Below, piece by piece: positions 8,854-17,819 of a stretch of DNA of 64,000 bases. Numbering within the stretch: position 1 is the stretch's first letter; each line of letters begins with the position of its first letter. A model generated the notes under the pieces. That model was not told the origin of the DNA, ran no database searches, and worked only from the letters and a program-made list of their open reading frames with translations. Source of the stretch: JAOUGY01 sp963792365 (GTDB lineage Bacteria > Actinomycetota > Acidimicrobiia > Spongiisociales > ZC4RG35); the NCBI GenBank assembly GCA_963792365.1, contig CAWBVW010000001.1, positions 1,116,001 through 1,180,000 on the forward strand. Direction: 5' to 3'. Position numbers and translations under genes: made by a program.

Positions 8854-10272
8854 ATGCTGTTCCCCACCATCGAGTTTGCGCTCTTCTTTTTGGTCGTGCT
8901 CACGGCCAACTGGCTGTTGCTCCCGCACCGCCGGCATTGGAAGTTGTTCATGCTCGGCGCCAGCTACGTGTTCTACGGCGCCTGGGATTGGAGATTCCTC
9001 GGCCTCATCATCGGCTCGACCCTCGTCAACCAGTTCACGGCTCAGCGGATCGCAGCCACGGAAGACCCCACGGCACGCAAGCGCCTCATCTCGGTGGGAG
9101 TGGCGCTGAACCTCGCCGCCCTCGGCTGGTTCAAGTACTACGGATTCTTCGCCGTTTCGATGATCAACTTCCTCGGCCGTTTCGGGCTCGACGTGCCGCT
9201 TCCGCTGCTCCGCATCACGCTTCCCGTCGGGATCTCGTTCTTCACCTTCCAGGCCCTCTCCTACGTGATCGACGTCTATCGAGGAAGCGAGCATCCAGCT
9301 CCGCTCTTGGACTTCGCCGTCTATCTCGCCTTCTTCCCTCAGCTCGTTGCCGGTCCCATCGTCCGCAGCTCCGAGTTCCTCCCCCAGCTCCACAGCCCAC
9401 GCGACCCCAAGAACGTCGAAGCGGCCGAGGCATTCGCTCTGATCGTCGGCGGACTGTTCAAGAAGGTCGTGGTGGCCAACACGCTTGCCACGAGCCTGGT
9501 CGACCCGGTGTTTGCGAACCCAGAGGCCTTCTCGGCGCTGGAGGTGCTGTTCGGGATCTACGGGTACGCCGTTCAGATCTATGCCGACTTCTCCGGCTAC
9601 ACCGACATTGCCATCGGCGTCGCCCTGCTCATGGGCTTCCGTTTCCCACAGAACTTCGATCATCCCTACCGAGCCGCGTCACTTCAGGACTTCTGGCGTC
9701 GTTGGCACATGACCCTTTCCCGGTGGCTGCGGGACTATCTCTACATCCCGCTGGGGGGAAACCGGAACGGGCGATCGGCAACGTATCGAAACCTCCTGCT
9801 GACGATGGTGCTGGGCGGGCTTTGGCATGGGGCGGCGTGGACGTTCGTGGTCTGGGGCTTGCTTCATGGCGGCGGCCTGGCAGTCGAGCGCCTTCTCGCC
9901 GAACGGCGAGGCGACCGCGGCGTCGAGATGGTGGAGACCCCGGCAACGCTCGCCACGAAGCGGTTTTTCACCTTCCATCTCGTGTGTCTGGGATGGGTCT
10001 TCTTTCGAGCCGAGAACTTCTCGGTCGCGGCAACGGTCCTGTCGCGGCTCGTCGACTTCGGCCCTGCACCGAGGGTGACTCCCGTCGTGCTGTTGCTGGT
10101 GATCGGCGGCATCGGCGTCCACTACATCCCGCGGCACATCCGGCTCCGGACACGTTTCTACTTCGGACGTCTGCAGCCCGTGGCCATGGCCGCCGCGCTC
10201 GGCGTCGTGCTGTTGTTCGTCGACGGCCTTGGGCCGGAAGGCGTCGCACCCTTCATCTACTTCCAGTTCTGA
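8854..10272 (+). CDS. MBOAT family O-acyltransferase
   Basis: 472 aa, many hydrophobic helices. The MBOAT signature is clear: SLQDFWRRWHMTLSRWLRDY, then GGLWHGAAWTFVVWG with the presumed catalytic His325. It resembles AlgI/DltB/PatA-type proteins that pass acetyl groups across the membrane for O-acylation of extracellular polysaccharide. The ATG at 8854 is preferred to a TTG at 8818; a TACGCT box lies at 8836-8841. The next gene, 2 nt later, encodes an SGNH-type protein, the usual partner that places the acetyl group. No alginate or D-alanine genes are nearby, so the acceptor is undetermined. Confidence 0.93.
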   Translation: MLFPTIEFALFFLVVLTANWLLLPHRRHWKLFMLGASYVFYGAWDWRFLGLIIGSTLVNQFTAQRIAATEDPTARKRLISVGVALNLAALGWFKYYGFFAVSMINFLGRFGLDVPLPLLRITLPVGISFFTFQALSYVIDVYRGSEHPAPLLDFAVYLAFFPQLVAGPIVRSSEFLPQLHSPRDPKNVEAAEAFALIVGGLFKKVVVANTLATSLVDPVFANPEAFSALEVLFGIYGYAVQIYADFSGYTDIAIGVALLMGFRFPQNFDHPYRAASLQDFWRRWHMTLSRWLRDYLYIPLGGNRNGRSATYRNLLLTMVLGGLWHGAAWTFVVWGLLHGGGLAVERLLAERRGDRGVEMVETPATLATKRFFTFHLVCLGWVFFRAENFSVAATVLSRLVDFGPAPRVTPVVLLLVIGGIGVHYIPRHIRLRTRFYFGRLQPVAMAAALGVVLLFVDGLGPEGVAPFIYFQF

Positions 10273-10274
10273 CC

Positions 10275-11270
10275 ATGGCATCCGACCTTCATCCCACTCC
10301 AACTGTTCCGTCCAACCGTCCTCCTGGACGGATGGCGGCCGGTCACGTCATCATCGTCGTCGCAATCGCGTTGCTCATCGGGCTCCTGCTGAATGCCCAG
10401 GACATCCTGCGCACCGCCGAAAGGCAGGAGGCGGGCTGGCAACGGACGGTGGGAGTCGCCGTCATGAAGCCGATCGCGGCAGTCACCGGGTTCTTGTTCA
10501 TCGATCAGCCGCGCAACGCCATCGACGCTGCGCTCGGGCGGATGGCGGAGGACCAAACCCCGACCACCAGCGTGGTCTCCACCACCACCACGGCCCCAAC
10601 GGCGACCACGGTGCCGGTCATCAGAGAGGTGTCGGAGGCCGACCCGCTCCGGATGTTCATCGGTGGCGACTCGATGGTGGGCCAGTTCGGCCCGATGTTG
10701 GAGGTGCGCGCCGAGGGAGCCGCTCCCGTGCAGGCGGAGGTGGTGTACGAATTCGAGTCGGGTATCACACGCCCAGACTTCATCGACTGGCCCGATCTCC
10801 TACGGGACGTTCGCGCGGAGCAAGATCCCGAAATCATCGTGTTGTTCTTCGGGGGCAACGATGCTCAAGACATCAGAATCGACGGCTTGTGGGAACCGTT
10901 CGGAACTGAGGCCTGGCAGCAGGAGTACCGCACGAGGGTGGGCTCGCTCATGAAGGAGCTCGACGAAGACCACCGCGACGTCTACTGGATCGGCATGCCG
11001 ATCGTCAGCTCCGACACCCTCTGGGAACGGCTCCAGATCATGAACGACATCTACAGCTCAGAGGCCAAACGCTTCGACCAGGTCCACTACATCTCCAGCG
11101 TGGAGACCTTCAGCGGACCGGATGGCACCTATTCGGAGTATCTCCCCGACCTGGACGGCGACGTCGTCGACATGCGCCTGAATGACGGCATTCACCTGAC
11201 CACCGACGGCGGGATTCTCCTCGCAGATGTCGTGTGGAACCAGATAGCCGACGAGTGGGATCTCGGCTGA
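10275..11270 (+). CDS. SGNH-hydrolase-type acetyltransferase partner (DUF459-like), membrane-anchored
   Basis: 331 aa. One N-terminal membrane helix (HVIIVVAIALLIGLLL), a Thr/Pro-rich linker, then an SGNH fold outside the cell: GGDSMVGQ with Ser133 (block I), FFGGNDAQ with Asn195 (block III) and NDGIHLT with Asp304/His307 (block V). It starts 2 nt after the MBOAT stop, so the two are co-expressed. By analogy with PatB, AlgX/AlgJ and DltD partners it would accept acyl groups exported by the MBOAT protein and esterify a surface polymer. A GC-rich hairpin follows the stop by 3 nt. Confidence 0.88.
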   Translation: MASDLHPTPTVPSNRPPGRMAAGHVIIVVAIALLIGLLLNAQDILRTAERQEAGWQRTVGVAVMKPIAAVTGFLFIDQPRNAIDAALGRMAEDQTPTTSVVSTTTTAPTATTVPVIREVSEADPLRMFIGGDSMVGQFGPMLEVRAEGAAPVQAEVVYEFESGITRPDFIDWPDLLRDVRAEQDPEIIVLFFGGNDAQDIRIDGLWEPFGTEAWQQEYRTRVGSLMKELDEDHRDVYWIGMPIVSSDTLWERLQIMNDIYSSEAKRFDQVHYISSVETFSGPDGTYSEYLPDLDGDVVDMRLNDGIHLTTDGGILLADVVWNQIADEWDLG

Positions 11271-11273
11271 CCG

Positions 11274-11302
11274 GCCGCAGGCCCCTTCCAAGGGCCCGCG
11301 GC
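11274..11302 (+). terminator. Hairpin after the MBOAT/SGNH pair
   Basis: GCCGC-a-GGCCC, 7-nt loop, GGGCC-c-GCGGC, starting 3 nt after the stop. No strong T-tract follows, so this is a GC-rich intrinsic-like terminator of moderate confidence. Confidence 0.5.
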
Positions 11303-11328
11303 ACACACCACCCGGCGCCCGGTATTCA

Positions 11329-11353
11329 GTACTTCGTACTCGATACTTCGTAC
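11329..11353. repeat. Two 14-bp-spaced copies of TACTTCGTAC
   Basis: GTACTTCGTAC and ATACTTCGTAC lie in direct order with a 14-bp period between the SGNH gene and fadI. Each unit is nearly palindromic around TTC. It may be a short intergenic repeat remnant or a regulator site for fadI-fadJ; nothing else in the sequence decides between these. Confidence 0.5.
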
Positions 11354-11407
11354 GGCCCGTTGTGTGGCACAATTTGAGCGAGCAATCAAAAGCTGAGGAG
11401 GCACCAG

Positions 11408-12715
11408 ATGGCGAATAACCGACCCGGAGTCGTCGACGGACGGAGGGTGGCGATCGTCGACGGCCTGAGGACACCGTTCGCCAAGTCGGGTACTGCCCTC
11501 AAACATGCGACCACGCTCGAATTGGCCCAGGCAGTCGTCACCGAGCTGATGGAGAGGTCGGGTATCGACCCATCCGCCGTCGATCGTGTGGTCTACGGCT
11601 CCGTGGTTCAAGACGTCGCGTCGCCCAACATCGCCCGAGAAGTGGTCCTGTCCACCCGACTGCCCGACACCACCGACGCCTATTCGATCACGAGGGCGTG
11701 CGCCACGTCGACCCAGACGTTCATAGATGGAGCGCAGGCCATTCTCATGGGTGAGGCCGATGTCGTGATCACCGGTGGAGCAGACTCCCTGTCCAAGCCG
11801 CCGGTGTTGTTCACAGATGAGTTCGTCGACGTCATGCAGTCTGCCCAGGCGGCACACGATCTTCCGAGCCGTTTGAAGGCCCTCGCCGAACTCCGACCCA
11901 AGGATCTGGCGCCGCAGCCGCCGGCCGTGGCCGATCGCTCGACGGGCGAGAGCATGGGCGACGGAGCCGAGAAGATGGCTCGCATCTGGAACATCAGCCG
12001 GTCCGAGCAGGACGAATACGCACTTCACTCGCATCAGAAGGCAGTGGAAGCATGGGAGAAAGGGGTGTACGACCGTGAGGTGATGACGCTCGCCGTTCCC
12101 CCCACCTATCGGTCTGTGGTCGAGCGCGACGGCATCCCCCGCGCCGACACCACCATCGACAAGCTGGCTTCGCTCAAGCCGGTGTTCGACAAGCGTCACG
12201 GCACCGTGACGGCGGGCAATGCTTCGCCGCTCACAGACGGCGCGTCTGCGCTTCTCGTCATGGAGGAACAGACGGCCCGGAGGCTCGGGTTCGAGCCGAT
12301 GGCCTACCTTCGATCCTGGGGTTTCTCCGCAGTCGATCCGAACTGGCAGTTGCTGATCGGACCCGCTTTCGCAACCCCGATCGCCCTCGACCGGGCAGGG
12401 ATGAGCCTCGACGAAGTAGACGTCATCGACGTGCACGAGGCGTTCGCAGCTCAGGTGTTGGCGGTGAAGCGGGCATTCGCCTCCGCCGAGTTCGCTCGAG
12501 AGCACCTTGGCCGTGACGCTGCGATCGGCGAGATCCCGGATGACAAACTCAACCTGTACGGCGGCTCTATCAGTCTGGGCCACCCCTTCGCCGCCACCGG
12601 CGCACGCCAGCTCATCACCATGAGCAACGAACTGGTGAGGCGTGACACCGGCACCGCACTCATCACCCAATGTGCCGCCGGAGGCCTGGGTGCCGCCGTC
12701 GTCTTGGAGCGCTGA
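11408..12715 (+). CDS. fadI: Acetyl-CoA C-acyltransferase (3-ketoacyl-CoA thiolase)
   Basis: 435 aa thiolase that cleaves 3-ketoacyl-CoA with CoA in the last step of beta-oxidation. The nucleophile is Cys98 in SITRACATSTQ; the C-terminal catalytic pair is visible as the His in VDVHEAFAAQ and the Cys in LITQCAAGGLGAA, with GGSISLGHPFAATGA between them. Length and motifs fit FadI-type (trifunctional-complex beta subunit) thiolases. A strong ribosome site GAGGAGG lies just before the ATG. The next gene is fadJ, one base after the stop, forming the alpha/beta pair of a soluble beta-oxidation complex. Confidence 0.95.
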   Translation: MANNRPGVVDGRRVAIVDGLRTPFAKSGTALKHATTLELAQAVVTELMERSGIDPSAVDRVVYGSVVQDVASPNIAREVVLSTRLPDTTDAYSITRACATSTQTFIDGAQAILMGEADVVITGGADSLSKPPVLFTDEFVDVMQSAQAAHDLPSRLKALAELRPKDLAPQPPAVADRSTGESMGDGAEKMARIWNISRSEQDEYALHSHQKAVEAWEKGVYDREVMTLAVPPTYRSVVERDGIPRADTTIDKLASLKPVFDKRHGTVTAGNASPLTDGASALLVMEEQTARRLGFEPMAYLRSWGFSAVDPNWQLLIGPAFATPIALDRAGMSLDEVDVIDVHEAFAAQVLAVKRAFASAEFAREHLGRDAAIGEIPDDKLNLYGGSISLGHPFAATGARQLITMSNELVRRDTGTALITQCAAGGLGAAVVLER

Positions 12716-12716
12716 C

Positions 12717-14900
12717 ATGACCACCACCACGCACCCCACCCTCACCCATTTCCGAGTCGAAATGGTCGAAGGAATCGCCACCGTGACGATGGACCGTCAG
12801 GGTGAAGCCATGAACACCCTCAGCCCGGTCCTGATGGAGGACATGGTGATCGTGCTCGACCGCATCGAGAACGACCCCGAGATCAAAGGCGTCGTGTTGA
12901 CCTCTGCCAAGAAGGACTTCCTGGTGGGCGCCGATGTCCGGTGGTTCTCGGAACTTACCGAGCCGGCCGTCGCCCGCGAGGCGATCGAGGCGGGCCACCA
13001 GATGTTCCAGAGGCTGGAAGACTTGTTCACGAAACGAGGGAAGCCGGTCGTCGCCGCCATTCACGGATCGGCTCTGGGAGGCGGGCTCGAACTTGCCCTT
13101 GCATGCTCTCACAGGGTGCTCGCCGACGACCCCGCCACCACGGTGGGTCAGCCGGAGGTCCAACTGGGTGTCATTCCCGCCGGTGGAGGCTGCGTCCGCC
13201 TTCCCCGCCTCATCGGCGTCGCCGAGGCACTCGACTTGATCCTCACCGGCAAGCCCGTGAAAGCCTCGAAGGCCCTCCGCCTTGGGATTGCCGACGAGCT
13301 GGCGCCCTCGAGCATGGTCCTCGACGTCGCCCGCGAGTTGGCTCGCACGGCATCGGGATCGCGCTCTGCGGGCAAACGGAAGGAATCGCTGTTCTCCAAG
13401 CTGCGCGGTGACAACCTCCAGAAGCTGGCGTTGGAGACCAATCCGGTGGGTCTCAACGTGTTGTTCAAGCAGGCCCGCCAGAAGCTCCTCGCCGAGACGA
13501 AGGGCAACTACCCCGCACCGGAGCGGGCGCTCGAGGCCGTGCGCCTCGGAGTCGTCGATGGCCCGGAGGCGGGATTGCGCGCCGAAGCCAGGTTCTTCGG
13601 GGAACTCGTCACGTCATCGGAGTCGCGTGCGCTGCGGTCGATCTTCTTCGCGACCCGTGAGATCGCCAAAGATCTGGGTGTCGAGGACACCTCGGTAGAG
13701 CCACGCCCCGTGGCCAAGGTCGCCGTTCTCGGCGGGGGCCTCATGGGAGGAGGCATCGCTGCCGTGTCGACCCTCAATGCCGGCACCGTCGTGCGGGTGA
13801 AAGAGGTCGACGGTGCGGGTGTCGGCCGGGCGCTCCAGTACGTGCACAAGGTGCTCGACGGTCGGGTGCAACGCCGGCGCCTTCGAGACTTCGAGGCCGA
13901 ACAGGCGATGCTCCGGGTCACAGGCACCACCGACTGGTCCGGATTCGCAAACGTCGATCTCGTGATCGAAGCGGTCTTCGAAGACCTCGAACTGAAGCGG
14001 TCCATCTTGCGCGACGTCGAGGCGGTGGTGTCCCCCGACACCGTGTTCGCTTCGAACACCTCGACACTCCCTATCACGCAGATCGCGGAAGCCTCATCCC
14101 GACCGGAGACAGTGCTTGGTATGCACTACTTCTCGCCTGTCGAGAAGATGCCGCTGCTCGAGGTGATAACGACCGAACACACGGCGGATTGGGCCACCGC
14201 CACCGCCGTGGCGTACGGGAGAGCACAGGGCAAGACAGTGATCGTGGTGAACGACGGCACTGGGTTCTACACGTCACGCATCATCGCCCCGTACTCCAAC
14301 GAGGCGCTCCGGCTGCTGGAAGAGGGGGCGACCATAGAGGCGGTCGACAAGGCGATGGAACGCTGGGGCTTTCCCGTCGGTCCGCTGCTCCTCGCCGACG
14401 AAGTCGGCCTCGATGTCGGTCAGAAGGTCTCGAAGATCATGGTCGATGCGTTCGGCGCCCGAATGGCCGGCCCGGAGGTGATGTCGGGACTGTCGGCCGG
14501 TGACCGCAAGGGCCGAAAGAACGGCAAGGGCTTCTACCTCTACGACGAAAAAGGGGAACGGGGCGATCCCGACGAGTCTGTGTACGCCGACGCCGGCCTC
14601 GGACCGCGCCGGGACATGGCGATGGGAGAGATCCAGGAGCGAGTCTCGATGATGATGATCAATGAGGCGGCCCTGTGCCTTCAGGACGGGATCCTTCGCT
14701 CGGCGCGTGACGGCGACATCGGTGCCGTCATGGGACTCGGGTTCCCACCGTTCCGCGGTGGTCCCTTCTGGTACATCGACGACATCGGCGCCGCCACCGT
14801 GGTCGACAAGCTGCGGGGTCTCGCCGCGCGCCACGGATCCCGGTTTGCACCGGCGCAGATTCTCGTAGATGCAGCGCAGAACGGCACGAAGTTCCGCTGA
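12717..14900 (+). CDS. fadJ: Fatty-acid oxidation complex alpha subunit (enoyl-CoA hydratase / 3-hydroxyacyl-CoA dehydrogenase)
   Basis: 727 aa, full length for FadJ. The N-terminal crotonase domain shows the oxyanion-hole segment AAIHGSALGGGLELALACSHR and GQPEVQLGVIPAGGGCVRLPR. The dehydrogenase part begins near residue 330 with the NAD site VAVLGGGLMGGGIAA, followed by EAVFEDLELK, the signature GMHYFSPVEKMPLLEVI and VNDGTGFYTSRI. The protein hydrates enoyl-CoA and oxidises the 3-hydroxyacyl-CoA, feeding FadI. The ATG follows the fadI stop by one base, which indicates translational coupling. A longer in-frame extension upstream lies within fadI and was rejected. Confidence 0.96.
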   Translation: MTTTTHPTLTHFRVEMVEGIATVTMDRQGEAMNTLSPVLMEDMVIVLDRIENDPEIKGVVLTSAKKDFLVGADVRWFSELTEPAVAREAIEAGHQMFQRLEDLFTKRGKPVVAAIHGSALGGGLELALACSHRVLADDPATTVGQPEVQLGVIPAGGGCVRLPRLIGVAEALDLILTGKPVKASKALRLGIADELAPSSMVLDVARELARTASGSRSAGKRKESLFSKLRGDNLQKLALETNPVGLNVLFKQARQKLLAETKGNYPAPERALEAVRLGVVDGPEAGLRAEARFFGELVTSSESRALRSIFFATREIAKDLGVEDTSVEPRPVAKVAVLGGGLMGGGIAAVSTLNAGTVVRVKEVDGAGVGRALQYVHKVLDGRVQRRRLRDFEAEQAMLRVTGTTDWSGFANVDLVIEAVFEDLELKRSILRDVEAVVSPDTVFASNTSTLPITQIAEASSRPETVLGMHYFSPVEKMPLLEVITTEHTADWATATAVAYGRAQGKTVIVVNDGTGFYTSRIIAPYSNEALRLLEEGATIEAVDKAMERWGFPVGPLLLADEVGLDVGQKVSKIMVDAFGARMAGPEVMSGLSAGDRKGRKNGKGFYLYDEKGERGDPDESVYADAGLGPRRDMAMGEIQERVSMMMINEAALCLQDGILRSARDGDIGAVMGLGFPPFRGGPFWYIDDIGAATVVDKLRGLAARHGSRFAPAQILVDAAQNGTKFR

Positions 14901-14965
14901 CCGCTACATCTGGCGCCCGGCCTTGGGACGACCGGTACGGCGGGACGCCGCGGCTGTTGGCCGTA

Positions 14966-15259
14966 TCAGGCGTAGAGGCGGTGGTTGCCGACAATCGACG
15001 ACGCCACTGCCACCGGAGGCTCGTCGCACCGATCGGGCAGGCCTTCGGTGAAGGCCTTGAACGATGCGAGGTCGATGAGTGGGTTTGACTCTGCCGCGAT
15101 GCTCGCGATGTGGACGAAGCTCACTCCATCGTCGAGTCGCAGCGTGCCGTATCTCAGGCCCTGTGGGTCGGCGACGGACAACTCGGCGAACACGGCTTCG
15201 ACGAGCGCCTGGTTGTCGTCGCCTCTTCCCTCTTTCACCCGATATCGAACGACTGTCAT
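14966..15259 (-). CDS. Small ABM-fold (antibiotic biosynthesis monooxygenase-like) protein
   Basis: 97 aa. MTVVRYRVKEGRGDDNQALVEAVFAEL followed by DGVSFVHIASI has the short beta-alpha-beta pattern of dimeric ABM-like ferredoxin-fold proteins, many of which are orphan monooxygenases or simply small-molecule binders. No catalytic residue can be assigned. The ATG at 15259 was preferred over a longer frame to 15325 because the extension is basic and cysteine-rich without family support. About 70 nt upstream lies a pair of GTAAC-N6-GTTAC sites, which suggests control by a TetR-type repressor not encoded next to it. Confidence 0.7.
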   Translation of the reverse strand: MTVVRYRVKEGRGDDNQALVEAVFAELSVADPQGLRYGTLRLDDGVSFVHIASIAAESNPLIDLASFKAFTEGLPDRCDEPPVAVASSIVGNHRLYA

Positions 15260-15330
15260 GCCCACGGTCTCTTCCTTCCGCGCCGTCTTCTTGCGCCGGA
15301 TTTCGGAGCCACATGCACGGCACATGTTCG

Positions 15331-15363
15331 GTAACGTGAACGTTACCGTAACAGAGACGTTAC
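15331..15363. promoter_or_regulatory. Tandem operator: two GTAAC-N6-GTTAC dyads
   Basis: Site 1 is at 15331-15346 and site 2 at 15348-15363, each GTAAC-6 nt-GTTAC, with centres 17 bp apart. The flanking bases make site 1 GGTAACG-TGAA-CGTTACC. Such paired dyads are typical of TetR-family operators bound by two dimers. The site lies upstream of the ABM-like gene on the minus strand and about 300 bp upstream of the cysteine synthase-like gene on the plus strand. Confidence 0.65.
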
Positions 15364-15364
15364 C

Positions 15365-15669
15365 GACATGGCTGGCCGAGACCGGATCGATCGGCCGGCT
15401 TCACGCGGGGCGCCTCGATCGATTCGGCCAAGATCAGATCGACGCTCCGCATGACACAACCGAGGGCGACCTCGGGATGGTGGCTCAGGGCGTCGCACCT
15501 ACCAAGCGCTGAGTTGAGCGGTGTCCGGGCTGGTGATCGAGCCCGAAGGTGTCCTCCACTCCCGGGAAGGTCGCAAGACAACAGTCGTCCCGGTGGCCGT
15601 GGCCAACCCGAGTTCAACGCGACGCGCCAAAACCGGAATGGATCGTGGACCTCACCCGTTGCCTTCTCC
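15365..15669. other. Gene-poor gap upstream of the cysteine synthase-like gene
   Basis: Open frames cross this stretch on both strands, but their translations are Arg/Pro/Ser-rich and resemble no family. The plus-strand frame of the downstream enzyme remains open back to an ATG at 15451 without recognisable protein sequence. I see no RNA gene or clear promoter here. Confidence 0.5.
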
Positions 15670-16530
15670 GTGAGACCCGGCAACACTCCCATCGTCGAGC
15701 TGCGGGCCCTCGCGCCTGCAGGTACTCGGCTCTTTGCCAAGCTCGAGTGGTACAACCCGACCGGCTCGATCAAGGACCGGGCTGCCTGGTACATGTTCCA
15801 GAACGCCGTGGTCCAGGGCAAGCTGGCACCGGGTCAACCACTCATCGAAGCCACATCAGGCAACACCGGGATCGGGCTCGCCCGATTGGCGTTGATCCAC
15901 AAGCATCCCATGGCGATCTGCCTCCCCAGTGCTGCCACCGAAGAACGCAAGAAGATCCTCCGCGCCTACGGCGCCCACCTGATCGAGGTCGAGGGCGGCC
16001 CCAACGACGCCATCGCTCACGCAAAGGGACTCGTCGAGGCGGGGGAAGGCCTCATGCTGTATCAGTACGGCAACCGGTGGAACGTGTATTCGCACTTCTT
16101 CGGGACGTCCCAGGAGATCATTCGGGACTGGCCGCTCGAGCAACCTCCAACCCACCTGTTCGCGGCGTATGGCACCGGAGGGACCCTCACGGGCACCAGC
16201 CGTGGGCTCGTGCGCGAGTGGGGTGACCTCCAGGTGCACTCAGTGGAGCCATACGTCGACGACCCGATCGGCGGCATGCGATCCCAGGACGATCCGTTTC
16301 AGCCTCCGATCGCAGACCTCCGGCTCGTCACCAGTCGACACCAGATCCACCGAAAGGTCGCCGACGAAATGGTCGCCCGGGTGATGGAGACGGAGGGCCA
16401 CTTCGTGGGGACCTCGTCGGGTGCGATCCTGGAGGCGGCGGTCGCCGGTCTCGAGGCCCTCGGCGGCACCGCTATCGCTTTGCTCCCGGACGCCGGATGG
16501 AAGTATCTCAGCGGCGCCCCCTGGAGCTGA
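15670..16530 (+). CDS. PLP-dependent cysteine synthase-family protein
   Basis: 286 aa. RPGNTPIVELRAL is the usual N-terminus of cysteine synthase-like enzymes. The PLP lysine lies in NPTGSIKDRAAWYM, the phosphate- and substrate-binding loop is ATSGNTGIGLA, and the glycine loop is AYGTGGTLTGTSRGL. It probably makes cysteine or a related beta-substituted amino acid from an activated serine; CysK-, CysM- and cystathionine beta-synthase-type roles cannot be separated. The GTG at 15670 was chosen because the family begins there; an ATG at 15451 would add 73 unrelated residues. No serine acetyltransferase or sulfur-carrier gene is adjacent. Confidence 0.85.
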   Translation: MRPGNTPIVELRALAPAGTRLFAKLEWYNPTGSIKDRAAWYMFQNAVVQGKLAPGQPLIEATSGNTGIGLARLALIHKHPMAICLPSAATEERKKILRAYGAHLIEVEGGPNDAIAHAKGLVEAGEGLMLYQYGNRWNVYSHFFGTSQEIIRDWPLEQPPTHLFAAYGTGGTLTGTSRGLVREWGDLQVHSVEPYVDDPIGGMRSQDDPFQPPIADLRLVTSRHQIHRKVADEMVARVMETEGHFVGTSSGAILEAAVAGLEALGGTAIALLPDAGWKYLSGAPWS

Positions 16531-16611
16531 GCGTCGGCACGTATTGCTCAACCCCAGCCATGACCGGTCGATGCACCAATAGAGTCACCCCGACTGGTCG
16601 TGGAGCCACCA

Positions 16612-17754
16612 ATGCGAATCCTGTTTGTCGACGATGACCTGGGCCGCCTGGTCGAGGCGCGGAACCTCCTCCAGAATTCGAGTCTCGGTGTGGCTGCCGC
16701 TTTCGTGAGCGACCAATTCGAAGCCGAGGCCGAACTCGATGGTCGCGATTGGGATGTGCTGGTGGCGGCCGTCGACACACCTCGTTCGATCGGTGCCCGC
16801 ATCATGGCGTCGGCCGAGGACGAACACCCGACCGTGGCGCGTCTCGTCCATTCCCAGGTCACGGCCGCCCGCGATCACCTGGGTGCGCACCTTTTTCTGA
16901 AGCGACCGTTCTCGGCGCAGCAACTCCGCCAGGCGCTCTACGGCACTGTGCGATGGCGGGACCGACTCGGCCGGGCGGCCATCTCCCAGCTCGTGGCCGG
17001 AGCGCGCGACCTTCCGACACTCCCGGCGATGTACCGGGCCGTGCAACAAGAGCTGAATTCGGATGACCCTTCGATGCATCGAGTAGGCCAGATCATCCAG
17101 TCGGATGCGGCCACAAGCATTCGGGTTCTCCGCGTCGCGAACTCGGCGCTGTTCGGACTGCGGTCCGAAGTGGGCGACGTGGTGCAGGCCACCGCCCTGC
17201 TCGGCATGAGAGCGATCAGCTCGCTCGCCCTTGCGGCCAATCTCTTCGCACACTCCGATCTCGACCAGAAGTTCCTCGAGCGGATGTGGCAGGAGTCAAT
17301 GAAGGTGGGAGCGATGGCCCGACACATCGCAGCGGACCTGGAATTGGCGCGCACCGAGATCGAAGAGGCGCAACTCGCCGGTCTGCTCCACGACATAGGC
17401 GACTTCGTGCTTTTCCAGAACTGGCCGAAGGATTTCCTGGCCGTGGACCGCGCCGATCGCGACCGCAGCGAGCTCGAACTGTTCGGCGCAACCCACGCCG
17501 ACATCGGCGGCTACCTCACGGCGGTGTGGGAGCTGCCCCTGGGGGTGATCGACGCAGTCACCACCCATCACGCACCGTCGACGAGCCGCTTCCCGCAGTA
17601 TCCGTCGCCCGCCACCGCAGTTCATGTGGCCCGCACCCTCATCGATGCCGACGGCAAGTTGGAAGGTGCGCCCATCGACATGACGCACATCAAGGCCATC
17701 GGCCGCACGTCGCGTCTGGAGCGATGGGGAGAGATGGTCACCGTAGGCCGGTGA
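16612..17754 (+). CDS. HDOD-domain signalling protein with degenerate receiver domain
   Basis: 380 aa. Residues 1-115 have the receiver fold (MRILFVDDDLG acidic pocket, FLKRPFS with the conserved lysine), but the strand that should carry the phosphate-accepting aspartate reads DVLVAAVDTP, with alanine at the expected position four before the proline. Residues about 130-330 form an HDOD domain (DLPTLPAMYRAVQQEL; LLHDIGDFVLF; ATHADIGGYLTAVWELP; THH). HDOD proteins act in signalling and stress control, usually without proven phosphodiesterase activity. Phosphorylation of this receiver is doubtful. An alternative GTG four codons upstream exists. It converges on the beta-propeller gene. Confidence 0.85.
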   Translation: MRILFVDDDLGRLVEARNLLQNSSLGVAAAFVSDQFEAEAELDGRDWDVLVAAVDTPRSIGARIMASAEDEHPTVARLVHSQVTAARDHLGAHLFLKRPFSAQQLRQALYGTVRWRDRLGRAAISQLVAGARDLPTLPAMYRAVQQELNSDDPSMHRVGQIIQSDAATSIRVLRVANSALFGLRSEVGDVVQATALLGMRAISSLALAANLFAHSDLDQKFLERMWQESMKVGAMARHIAADLELARTEIEEAQLAGLLHDIGDFVLFQNWPKDFLAVDRADRDRSELELFGATHADIGGYLTAVWELPLGVIDAVTTHHAPSTSRFPQYPSPATAVHVARTLIDADGKLEGAPIDMTHIKAIGRTSRLERWGEMVTVGR

Positions 17755-17819
17755 ACCACCTCCCCCCCCCAACTGTCGACTCATGGACCATCGGCCGAGG
17801 CGGTCGGTCGCTCCCCCCG

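Noticed and set aside
17755..17819. Cytosine run between HDOD and propeller genes as a phase-variable tract
   Set aside because: It lies between two convergent stops, so length changes would not alter either protein.
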